Shown in pieces: positions 1-5,948 of a stretch of DNA of 8,127 bases; position 1 is the stretch's first letter, and each line of letters opens with the position of its first letter. This DNA is from Faecalibacterium sp. GTDB lineage: Bacteria > Bacillota > Clostridia > Oscillospirales > Ruminococcaceae. The position numbers and the translations under genes are program-made. The notes below the pieces were generated by a model that was given only the letters and a program-made list of their open reading frames with translations, had not been told where the DNA came from and did no database searches. Location: positions 1 through 8,127 of the forward strand of contig JAHHRK010000070.1 of the NCBI GenBank assembly GCA_020025795.1, read 5' to 3'.

Positions 1-201
1 GCTTACGCTCGTCCCGAGTGCGCTGACTGCTGGGCAAAGCTGTACTGCTCCGGCGGCTGCGCAGCCAATGCATTCCACGCAACCGGCACCATCCGTGGCG
101 TGTATGAGCCTGGCTGTGAGCTGTTCCGCAAGCGCATCGAGTGTGCCGTCATGATGAAGGTTGCTGAAGAAGCAGAAAAAGACGCTGCAAAGAAGGACTA
201 A
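1..201 (+). CDS. SCIFF-type radical SAM/SPASM peptide maturase, C-terminal end (partial)
   Basis: This is the last 66 codons of a gene that begins before the window, read in frame 1 to a TAA at 199-201. The piece carries a CX2CX5CX3C cluster (Cys7, Cys10, Cys16, Cys20 of the fragment) and a further Cys at 39. That is the second half of the SPASM domain, which ligates auxiliary iron-sulfur clusters. The wording around it (YCSGGCAANAFH, then GCELFRKRIECA) resembles the maturase of SCIFF, the 'six cysteines in forty-five' peptide found across Clostridia. The maturase installs thioether cross-links between Cys and a partner residue. The radical SAM core and the SCIFF peptide gene would lie upstream and cannot be seen. 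The fragment ends in a Lys/Glu-rich tail. The next gene starts three bases after the stop, so the two are very probably co-transcribed. Another SPASM maturase is possible but less likely. Confidence 0.85.
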   Translation, partial: AYARPECADCWAKLYCSGGCAANAFHATGTIRGVYEPGCELFRKRIECAVMMKVAEEAEKDAAKKD

Positions 202-204
202 TCC

Positions 205-1539
205 ATGCAGACGCCAATCTGGGATTTTGTAAAGAACTACGCAGAGAACGGTCCGGCACGCTTTCATATGCCGGGACATAAGGGTGCTGCTTTTCTGGGC
301 TGCGAACCCTATGACATCACCGAAGTCAACGGCGCAGACGCGTTGTATGAAGCTGACGGCATCATTGCACAAAGCGAGGCCAACGCTACTCAGCTGTTTG
401 GAACGGGACGTACGGTGTATTCCACAGAAGGTTCCAGTCAGTGTATTCGCGCCATGCTGTATCTGGCACTGACTCACCGACCCAAAGGCACTGCTCCGCT
501 GATTTTGGCAGCACGCAACGCGCACAAAGCCTTTGTGTATGCTGCCGCTCTGCTAGATTTTCAGGTGGAATGGCTCTGGCCGGACGGCGACAGTCGCTCG
601 CTTTGTGGCTGTCCTATCTCTGCTGAAACGCTGGAACACGCACTGAACGAACTTCCGCAGCTGCCAGCCGCTGTGTATATCACAAGCCCGGACTATTTGG
701 GCGATGTGGCTGATGTAGCCGCACTGGCGAAGGTATGCCATGCACACGGCACACGGCTTTTGGTAGATAACGCACATGGTGCTTATCTGCGTTTTCTGAC
801 GCCGTCCCGGCACCCTATGGATCTGGGCGCAGACCTGTGCTGTGATTCAGCACACAAGACCCTGCCCGTTCTGACAGGCGGTGCTTATCTGCACATGAGC
901 AAAGAAACGCCGCTTTCTCTGCGTGAGGATGCCAAAAACGCCATGGTGCTGTTTGGCTCCACCAGCCCGTCTTATTTGATTCTGTCCTCGCTGGATCGCT
1001 GCAATGCCTATCTGGCGGAGGAATTTCCCCACCGTCTGGCAGAAACCTGTACAGCACTGGATATCGTGCGGCATACTCTGGCCGAAAACGGCTGGCCGAC
1101 CGAGCACACCGATCCGCTGCGCCTGACCATTCCGGCCGGCGGACATCAAAACGGTATTGCGCTGGCTCAACTTCTGCGAGAAAATCACATCGAGTGCGAA
1201 TACGCCGATCCTGAATTTCTTGTTCTGATGCTCACGCCAGAAAATGATCCGCAAGATTTCGCTCGTCTGGTTGAGATTTTAGGCAAGAACACCGCCGCAC
1301 CGGCGCAGCGTATTTCGCTGCCGTTGGCGCAGGGTGAGCGCGTACTTTCCATTCGGCAAGCATTGTTCGCTCCGCACGAAGCGATTGCTGCAAGCCAGTC
1401 TTTGGGGCGCATCTGCGGTGCTCCCACAGTAGCTTGCCCGCCTGCGATTCCCATTGCGGTATCCGGCGAGCGAATCGGCATCGAAGCGCTGGAACTATTT
1501 GCACATTATGGCGTCCAGACTGTGGATGTACTCAAATAA
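205..1539 (+). CDS. PLP-dependent Orn/Lys/Arg decarboxylase-like protein (fold type I)
   Basis: This 444-residue protein belongs to the PLP fold-type I Orn/Lys/Arg decarboxylase group (like Bacillus SpeA/YaaO), which removes CO2 from a basic amino acid to make a polyamine precursor. It opens with the signature HMPGHKG (residues 21-27). It has the cofactor-contacting VDNAHGAY (187-194, Asp188 being the likely pyridine-nitrogen partner) and SAHKTLP, where Lys218 is the predicted Schiff-base lysine. The C-terminal third is more divergent, and the protein is somewhat shorter than the roughly 480-490 residues usual for the Bacillus enzymes. The true substrate (Arg, Lys, Orn or another) cannot be read from sequence. 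No signal peptide is seen, so it should be cytoplasmic. An AAGGA site at 193-197, seven bases before the ATG, supports the start. It follows the SCIFF maturase by three bases and is closed by a terminator. Confidence 0.85.
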   Translation: MQTPIWDFVKNYAENGPARFHMPGHKGAAFLGCEPYDITEVNGADALYEADGIIAQSEANATQLFGTGRTVYSTEGSSQCIRAMLYLALTHRPKGTAPLILAARNAHKAFVYAAALLDFQVEWLWPDGDSRSLCGCPISAETLEHALNELPQLPAAVYITSPDYLGDVADVAALAKVCHAHGTRLLVDNAHGAYLRFLTPSRHPMDLGADLCCDSAHKTLPVLTGGAYLHMSKETPLSLREDAKNAMVLFGSTSPSYLILSSLDRCNAYLAEEFPHRLAETCTALDIVRHTLAENGWPTEHTDPLRLTIPAGGHQNGIALAQLLRENHIECEYADPEFLVLMLTPENDPQDFARLVEILGKNTAAPAQRISLPLAQGERVLSIRQALFAPHEAIAASQSLGRICGAPTVACPPAIPIAVSGERIGIEALELFAHYGVQTVDVLK

Positions 1540-1552
1540 ATGTCCATGATGG

Positions 1553-1586
1553 AACGGTCTCTGCTTTGGCAGAGGCCGTTTTTCTT
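1553..1586 (+). terminator. Rho-independent terminator after the decarboxylase gene
   Basis: A 12-bp stem (AACGGTCTCTGC, 1553-1564, pairing with GCAGAGGCCGTT, 1569-1580, with one G-T pair) closes on a TTTG tetraloop. It runs into TTTCTT. It starts 13 bases after the stop codon and should end the maturase-decarboxylase transcript. Confidence 0.9.
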
Positions 1587-1613
1587 GCGTTGGCCTTTCA
1601 CTTGGTGTATGAT
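1585..1613 (+). promoter_or_regulatory. Possible sigma-A promoter for the MATE gene
   Basis: TATGAT at 1608-1613 could be a -10 box (one mismatch to TATAAT). TTGCGT at 1585-1590, 17 bp upstream, could be a weak -35 box. The -35 would overlap the T-tract of the preceding terminator. A promoter is expected here because the terminator isolates the MATE gene, but the match is only moderate. Confidence 0.4.
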
Positions 1614-1646
1614 AGGCAAGGCAAATAAACCGATACGAGGTACGCT

Positions 1647-2981
1647 ATGAAAAACGATTTGACGCAAGGCAGTGTAACCAAAACGATGCTTCGCTTTGCC
1701 TTCCCCATGATTGCAGGTAATCTGCTCCAGCAGTGCTACAATATTGCAGACACCCTGATTGTCGGCCGCTACATCGGCGTAGATGCACTGGCCGCAGTTG
1801 GCTCCACCTATACCTTGATGACCTTTATCACCTCCATTCTGATTGGCCTTTGCATGGGCAGCGGCGCCGTGTTCTCCTGCTATTTTGGCGCCAAAGACCA
1901 GAAGAATTTAAAGGACAGCATCTCCACCGCATTCTTTTTGATTGGTGGTGTCACGCTGGTTATTAACGTACTCGCACTGGCTTTCACTGACCCGATTCTG
2001 CATCTGCTTCAGGCTCCGGCTGATATTTACGGCATCATGCGAGATTATGTGCAGGTCATTTTCCTGGGTCTGATTTTTGTATTCCTGTACAACTATTTTT
2101 CTTTCCTGCTCCGTGCGCAAGGCAACTCCTTTGTACCGCTGTGCTTTCTGGCTGCGGCAGCCATTTTGAATATCGGGCTGGATCTTTTGTTCGTGGCCGT
2201 CCTGCATTGGGGGATTCGTGGTGCAGCTTTCGCTACGATTTTGGCACAAGCCGTATCCGGTGTAGGCCTGTGGCTGTACACCTGGCTAACAGAACCTTCT
2301 CTGCGCCCCCATTGGGTTGGTTTCGGTCGGCAAAGCGATACATTCAAGCAAATCCTGCATTTTTCTACGGCATCCTGCATCCAGCAATCCGTCATGAACT
2401 TTGGCATCCTGATGATTCAAGGTCTGGTAAACAGCTTTGGTACCGCTGTTATGGCTGCCTTTGCTGCTGCGGTGAAAATTGATTCCATTGCTTACATGCC
2501 TGCACAGGAATTTGCCAACGCCTACTCCCTGTTCATCTCCCAAAACCACGGTGCCGGTGACCACGACCGCGTCCGCCGGGGCACTAAAAGCGCCGTGGTG
2601 GTATCGCTGTGCTTCTGCCTGGTGATTTCCATCTTTGTTGCGCTGGCTGCCCCCTGGCTGATGCAGTTCTTCATTGACGCAGACAAAGCCGACATCATCG
2701 CGATTGGCGTATCGTATCTGCGCATCGAAGGTGTATTCTACTGTGGCATCGGCCTGCTGTTCTTGCTGTATGGTTACTATCGCGGTATCGGTATTCCATC
2801 CATGTCGCTGGTGCTGACCGTGATTTCTCTGGGTACGCGCGTGCTGCTGGCATATGTTCTGTCCTCTATCCCTGCAATCGGTGTGACCGGTATCTGGTGT
2901 TCGATCCCCATTGGCTGGGTTCTGGCAGATATTTTCGGTGTGGTGTATATGCGCGTGCTAGCGCGCCGCAAAGCCAATTGA
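1647..2981 (+). CDS. MATE family efflux transporter
   Basis: This 444-residue polytopic membrane protein has the MATE (multidrug and toxic compound extrusion) layout, with about twelve hydrophobic segments in two homologous halves. The N-terminus (LTQGSVTKTMLRFAFPMIAGNLLQQ, residues 4-28, interrupted here only by family variation) is followed by YNIADTLIVGRYIG and ALAAVGS, which are typical of NorM/DinF/MepA-like proteins. Length is normal for the family. Such proteins export cationic drugs or metabolites in exchange for Na+ or H+; the substrate cannot be predicted. A CGAGG site at 1636-1640, six bases before the ATG, supports the start. The gene lies between two terminators and looks monocistronic. 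It shows no sequence link to the flanking operons. Confidence 0.92.
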   Translation: MKNDLTQGSVTKTMLRFAFPMIAGNLLQQCYNIADTLIVGRYIGVDALAAVGSTYTLMTFITSILIGLCMGSGAVFSCYFGAKDQKNLKDSISTAFFLIGGVTLVINVLALAFTDPILHLLQAPADIYGIMRDYVQVIFLGLIFVFLYNYFSFLLRAQGNSFVPLCFLAAAAILNIGLDLLFVAVLHWGIRGAAFATILAQAVSGVGLWLYTWLTEPSLRPHWVGFGRQSDTFKQILHFSTASCIQQSVMNFGILMIQGLVNSFGTAVMAAFAAAVKIDSIAYMPAQEFANAYSLFISQNHGAGDHDRVRRGTKSAVVVSLCFCLVISIFVALAAPWLMQFFIDADKADIIAIGVSYLRIEGVFYCGIGLLFLLYGYYRGIGIPSMSLVLTVISLGTRVLLAYVLSSIPAIGVTGIWCSIPIGWVLADIFGVVYMRVLARRKAN

Positions 2982-3025
2982 CGCCTATTCTTTACACAAC
3001 GTATATATTAGAAAGTTTTCTACAA

Positions 3026-3065
3026 AACGCCGCATCGTTCTGCACTTGGAACCCTGCGGTGTTTT
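3026..3065 (+). terminator. Rho-independent terminator after the MATE gene
   Basis: AACGCCGCA (3026-3034) pairs with TGCGGTGTT (3055-3063) with one G-T pair. An inner GTTC/GAAC stem extends the hairpin, and the 3' arm runs into a short T tract. It begins 44 bases after the MATE stop codon. Confidence 0.75.
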
Positions 3066-3091
3066 CCGTTTTATATAACGTTTTGGAATAA

Positions 3092-3119
3092 CACGACCAT
3101 TTTTTACAAAAAAGTCGTG
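3092..3119 (+). repeat. Inverted repeat / hairpin upstream of the two-component system
   Basis: CACGAC (3092-3097) and GTCGTG (3114-3119) are perfect reverse complements. They flank a CA bulge, then TTTTTT, AC, AAAAAA, which can pair to lengthen the stem. No T tract follows on either strand, so it is not a standard terminator. It lies about 30 bp upstream of the -10 box of the regulator gene. It may be a backup transcription barrier or a protein-binding palindrome. Confidence 0.5.
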
Positions 3120-3149
3120 CTTCATCACCCCACGCCTGTCGTAATATTG

Positions 3150-3155
3150 TATAAT
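3150..3155 (+). promoter_or_regulatory. Consensus -10 box (TATAAT) for the two-component operon
   Basis: A perfect TATAAT lies 87 bases before the regulator's ATG. At 16-18 bp upstream there is only CACCCCAC, so no recognisable -35 element exists. A good -10 without a -35 suggests activator dependence or a weak promoter. The predicted leader RNA is about 80 bases long. Confidence 0.55.
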
Positions 3156-3191
3156 AACGGTATCGTTTGCTTTTTATCATTGCGCTCTGTC

Positions 3192-3224
3192 CGCGATTTG
3201 CCTTCACCGGTTTGATCGCGTTTT
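3192..3224 (+). promoter_or_regulatory. Stem-loop in the leader of the response regulator gene
   Basis: CGCGAT (3192-3197) and ATCGCG (3215-3220) form a perfect six-pair GC-rich stem with a 17-base loop. TTTT follows at once (3221-3224), five bases before the ribosome binding site. It resembles a small terminator or attenuator but is short and has a large loop. Confidence 0.3.
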
Positions 3225-3242
3225 ATCCAAGGAGGACGTACT

Positions 3243-3914
3243 ATGTTCAAGATTCTGATTGTGGAGGACGACGGCGAACTGCGCCAGCTGTTCCAGCATG
3301 TACTGACCAAAAACGGTTATTCGGTAAAAGGCGTATCCAATGGCCAGGAAGCATTGGACGCATTGACTGTGGATTACTGCGACCTGATTATCTCCGACAT
3401 CATGATGCCGGTAATGGATGGTTACCAGCTAGTCCGTGCGCTGCGTAACAGCGGTAACCGCATCCCGGTTTTGATGATTACCGCTAAGGATGCTTTTGAC
3501 GATATGCAGCTAGGCTTTCAATCCGGCATTGACGACTACATGGTCAAGCCCATCAACGTAAACGAAATGGTACTGCGTGTCGGTGCGCTTTTGCGCCGCG
3601 CCCAAATGATCAACGACCGGCGGCAGGTGATTGGCGGCACCGTTCTGGAATGTGACTCGCTAACCGTCACTACCAACGGCACCAGTATGTTTTTGCCGCA
3701 GAAAGAATTCATGCTGCTTTACAAGATGGCTGCTTTTCCCGGAAAGATTTTTACCCGTCAGCAGCTGATGGACGATATCTGGGGCTATGATTCCGAAACC
3801 GACACCCATACGGTGGATGTACACATCGGCCGCCTGCGCGAGCGGTTCCGCAACAATCCGGACTTCAAAATCGTCACCATCCGTGGTGTAGGATACAAGG
3901 TGGAAAAATTATGA
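3243..3914 (+). CDS. OmpR/PhoB-family response regulator
   Basis: This 223-residue DNA-binding response regulator has a receiver domain at about residues 1-118. It contains the acidic pair Asp9/Asp10, the predicted phospho-acceptor Asp52 (in IISDIMMPVMDG), the switch Thr80 and the conserved Lys102 in MVKP. A winged-helix effector domain covers about 126-223, with the typical HTVDVHIGRLRERF recognition region and the C-terminal IRGVGYK. All key residues are intact and length is standard. A full AAGGAGG (3229-3235) seven bases before the ATG fixes the start. The stop codon overlaps the kinase start (ATGA), so the pair is translationally coupled. Regulators of this family bind direct repeats spaced by one helical turn. 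Such an array is present just downstream of the kinase gene, making the DegV-glycosyltransferase operon a plausible target (inference). Confidence 0.95.
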   Translation: MFKILIVEDDGELRQLFQHVLTKNGYSVKGVSNGQEALDALTVDYCDLIISDIMMPVMDGYQLVRALRNSGNRIPVLMITAKDAFDDMQLGFQSGIDDYMVKPINVNEMVLRVGALLRRAQMINDRRQVIGGTVLECDSLTVTTNGTSMFLPQKEFMLLYKMAAFPGKIFTRQQLMDDIWGYDSETDTHTVDVHIGRLRERFRNNPDFKIVTIRGVGYKVEKL

Positions 3915-4969
3915 CACGAAACAGAAAACCTGCGCGTATCAGTATTCGTTTGCTTTTTACGATTCTAGTTATGGTGGAGCTTTTGGTGGTGGTCGTGCTT
4001 TCCTGGATCATCTCCGAAGTGTGCAGTCGCCTGTTCCAGATCACGCTGAACATTCCTTCTATCTTATGGCTTCTTGTGATTAGTCTGGTCATTGGCGGCG
4101 CGATTACCACGTTTCTCAGCCAACAGTTTTTTTCACCCATGACCAAGCTTGGCAAAGCCATGAGTCAAGTGGCAGAAGGCGATTTCAGTGTTCGTCTGGA
4201 AACCCGGCATCTGCTGAAAGAATTTCGGGACATTTATGCCAACTTCAACCTGATGGCAGAGGAATTAAGTACCACCGAAATTTTGCAGACCGACTTCGTA
4301 TCCAACGTTTCTCACGAATTCAAAACGCCCATCAGTGCAATTGAAGGCTATGCCACCCTTTTGCAAAATGACAGCGATAACTCGCCGCAGGAGCGGGCAC
4401 AGTATGTGGAGAAAATCCTGTTCAACACGCAGCGTCTGTCCCGCCTGGTATATAACATCCTGCTGCTGTCCAAAGTTGACAACCAGGCCATTCTGTCCAA
4501 TCAGACCACTTTCCGCCTGGATGAACAGATTCGGCAATCGATTGTTATGCTGGAGCCGGAATGGAGCCGCAAGGATTTGGAATTTGACGTGAACATGGAC
4601 AAGCTCACCTATACCTGCAACGAGGGAATGCTCACCCATATCTGGTCGAACCTGTTAAGTAATGCTATCAAATTCAGTCCGCAAGAAGGAACCATTCGCC
4701 TTGCTTTGAAAGAAACGCCCCAGTACATCGAATTTACCATCGAAGACCAGGGTCCCGGCATTGACGAAACCGTTCAGCGGCATATGTTTGATAAATTCTA
4801 TCAGGGAGATTCTTCACACAAGGCAGAAGGCAACGGCCTTGGTCTTGCGCTGGTCAAGCAGATTTTGACTACCTATCACGGCGATATCCGTGCTGAAAAC
4901 GTTCCCGAAAGCGGCTGCCGCATTATTGTTCATTTGCCTCACCGATTGGCAAATATCAACAATTGTTGA
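3911..4969 (+). CDS. Membrane sensor histidine kinase with HAMP domain
   Basis: This 352-residue sensor kinase is the partner of the regulator it overlaps by four bases. A positively charged N-terminus leads to a first membrane helix (about 14-37), a very short outside loop of about 12 residues and a second helix (about 51-73). It continues with a HAMP linker (about 74-125), a HisKA dimerisation domain with phospho-accepting His135 in NVSHEFKTPISAI, and a HATPase domain. The ATPase domain has N-box residues Asn247 and Asn251, a G1 box DQGPG (279-283), an F box FDKFY and a G2 box GNGLGLAL (307-314). All catalytic motifs are present. With almost no extracellular domain it resembles intramembrane-sensing kinases, which often monitor the membrane or envelope; the signal itself cannot be read. 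No terminator follows, so some read-through into degV is possible. Confidence 0.94.
   Translation: MTRNRKPARISIRLLFTILVMVELLVVVVLSWIISEVCSRLFQITLNIPSILWLLVISLVIGGAITTFLSQQFFSPMTKLGKAMSQVAEGDFSVRLETRHLLKEFRDIYANFNLMAEELSTTEILQTDFVSNVSHEFKTPISAIEGYATLLQNDSDNSPQERAQYVEKILFNTQRLSRLVYNILLLSKVDNQAILSNQTTFRLDEQIRQSIVMLEPEWSRKDLEFDVNMDKLTYTCNEGMLTHIWSNLLSNAIKFSPQEGTIRLALKETPQYIEFTIEDQGPGIDETVQRHMFDKFYQGDSSHKAEGNGLGLALVKQILTTYHGDIRAENVPESGCRIIVHLPHRLANINNC
4956..4969. repeat. 14-bp perfect palindrome at the kinase stop codon
   Basis: TCAACAATTGTTGA reads the same on both strands and its last three bases are the kinase stop codon. Its right half contains the first GTTGA unit of the 11-bp repeat array, and its left half is the same unit inverted. 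It has no loop-stem-T-tract form, so it is more likely a DNA-level binding site than a terminator. Confidence 0.6.
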
Positions 4970-4993
4970 CAATTGGTTGACCTTCAGTTGATT
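4961..4993 (+). promoter_or_regulatory. Three 11-bp-spaced GTTGA(C/T) repeats: putative response regulator binding array
   Basis: GTTGAC (4965), GTTGAC (4976) and GTTGAT (4987) start exactly 11 bp apart. As 11-mers the units are AATTGTTGACA, ATTGGTTGACC and TTCAGTTGATT. Direct repeats with one-turn spacing are the known binding mode of OmpR/PhoB-family regulators (for example pho boxes). The last repeat ends ten bases before a TACAAT -10 box, and no -35 lies at normal spacing, as in class II activated promoters. The neighbouring regulator is the obvious candidate (inference). Confidence 0.55.
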
Positions 4994-5002
4994 TTCCTTC
5001 TG

Positions 5003-5008
5003 TACAAT
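5003..5008 (+). promoter_or_regulatory. -10 box (TACAAT) of the degV operon promoter
   Basis: TACAAT differs from consensus at one position and sits 39 bases before the degV ATG. The nearest -35-like hexamer, TTGACC (4977-4982), is 20 bp away, too far for unaided sigma-A recognition. It is also part of the repeat array. Confidence 0.5.
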
Positions 5009-5046
5009 ATAAGCATCTTATTCTGTCATCGAAGGAGGTGCTTTCC

Positions 5047-5895
5047 ATGAAGCCTGTTAAAGTGACCTGCGATTCTTCCTGTGATCTCACAGCGCAGCTG
5101 TATCAGCGCTACGAAATCGCGGTCATGCCGATGTATATTCGGCTGGGCGATGCCCGTTTTCAGGACGGCGTGGATCTCACCTGCGACGTGCTTTTTTCCC
5201 AGGTGGACCAAAGCGGCATCCTGCCTTGCGCCGTTGCACCTTCGACAGAAGAATACAAGCAATTTTTCTTTCAATATACCGTGCAAGGCTTTCAGGTGGT
5301 TCACATCAGCACATCAGCTGTCCATTCCCCGGCCTATCAAAATGCACAGGCCGCAGCCCGCACCCTTTCTGATGTATTCGTAGTGGACAGCAAAAACCTG
5401 TCCACCGGTGCCGGTCATCTGGCTATTCTGGGCGTAGAGCTTTCTCACGCATCTCTGGACGGTGCAGAAATCGCCGATGCGCTGGAGGATATCAAGTGCC
5501 GTCTGGCCACCAGCTTTCTGCCCAGTTTCCCCCGGTATCTGTCCCAAAACGATTTCCGCGTCGGTTTGGCTATGCGCAGCGCCGCGTTCTTCCAACAGAA
5601 CTGCGCCATTCAAGTGCAGAACGGCAAACTTTCCGCCGGGAAGCGGTTCCGCGGTGACTGGGATGCTTCTGTTCTTGCCTATTTACGCAGTCAGCTGGAA
5701 AACAAACCAAATATCCAACATGACCGACTTTTCCTCACGCATAACGGTCTTGCACCCGGGCTGGTGCAAAAAGCCGTGGAACTCATCCACACGCTTCAGC
5801 CATTTGATGAAATCATCGTAACAACCGCCGGGTGTGCTTCTGCCTGCCTGCGTGGTCCAAACTGTCTGGGCATCCATTACCTGCATACCACATAG
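5047..5895 (+). CDS. Divergent DegV family (fatty-acid-binding) protein
   Basis: This 282-residue DegV-family protein is of normal length. DegV/FakB proteins hold a single fatty acid and present it to the kinase FakA for phosphorylation. Seen here: CDSSCDLTA near the N-terminus, the APSTEEY segment, ISTSAVHSPAYQNAQAA (matching the family's IS-S-LS-TYQ-A stretch), VVDSKNLSTGAGHLA and a C-terminal GPNCLGI. By eye, the Thr-Ser before the Pro-Ser segment is replaced by Ala-Val, the His of the usual HCGP motif is Leu (LRGP), and the GGR segment is degraded. Lipid handling or FakA contact may therefore differ. The ATG at 5047 is chosen because a near-perfect GAAGGAGGTG (5031-5040) precedes it by six bases; an in-frame GTG at 5038 lies inside that site. 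It heads the lipid operon. Confidence 0.85.
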   Translation: MKPVKVTCDSSCDLTAQLYQRYEIAVMPMYIRLGDARFQDGVDLTCDVLFSQVDQSGILPCAVAPSTEEYKQFFFQYTVQGFQVVHISTSAVHSPAYQNAQAAARTLSDVFVVDSKNLSTGAGHLAILGVELSHASLDGAEIADALEDIKCRLATSFLPSFPRYLSQNDFRVGLAMRSAAFFQQNCAIQVQNGKLSAGKRFRGDWDASVLAYLRSQLENKPNIQHDRLFLTHNGLAPGLVQKAVELIHTLQPFDEIIVTTAGCASACLRGPNCLGIHYLHTT

Positions 5896-5948
5896 CCGGA
5901 CAGAATATGCGTATTTTAATCTATCTGATAAGGTCGTGAGCTGATATT
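5896..5948 (+). other. Short spacer between degV and the CrtO-like gene
   Basis: This is a 53-base AT-rich gap with no terminator hairpin and no convincing promoter. The ribosome binding signal ahead of 5949 is weak (AAGGT at 5930-5934 is far, GTGAG at 5936-5940 is poor). The small membrane protein may therefore be made at a low level, or depend on the degV transcript. Confidence 0.4.

Noticed and set aside
847..1254. 135-codon minus-strand open frame inside the decarboxylase gene
   Set aside because: It is antisense to conserved PLP-enzyme coding sequence and has no recognisable domain.
2978..3007. TTGACG with TATATA 18 bp downstream, a promoter-like pair at the MATE stop
   Set aside because: Transcripts would run straight into the terminator at 3026-3065 with no gene between, so it is probably chance in AT-rich DNA.
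3009..3022. Small inverted repeat TAGAAA-GT-TTTCTA after the MATE gene
   Set aside because: It is a short, weak AT-rich stem with a two-base loop that cannot form a stable hairpin as it stands. The nearby GC-rich terminator is sufficient.
4265..4639. 124-codon minus-strand open frame inside the kinase gene
   Set aside because: It mirrors the conserved HisKA region of the kinase and has no independent support.
4966..4994. Perfect TTGACA (4966-4971) as a sigma-A -35 box
   Set aside because: At 16-18 bp downstream there is only TTGATTT-like sequence, with no usable -10. The hexamer is better explained as part of the 11-bp repeat array.
5038..5046. In-frame GTG start nine bases upstream of the degV ATG
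   Set aside because: The GTG lies inside the GAAGGAGGTG ribosome binding site itself, so the ATG at 5047 is the start.
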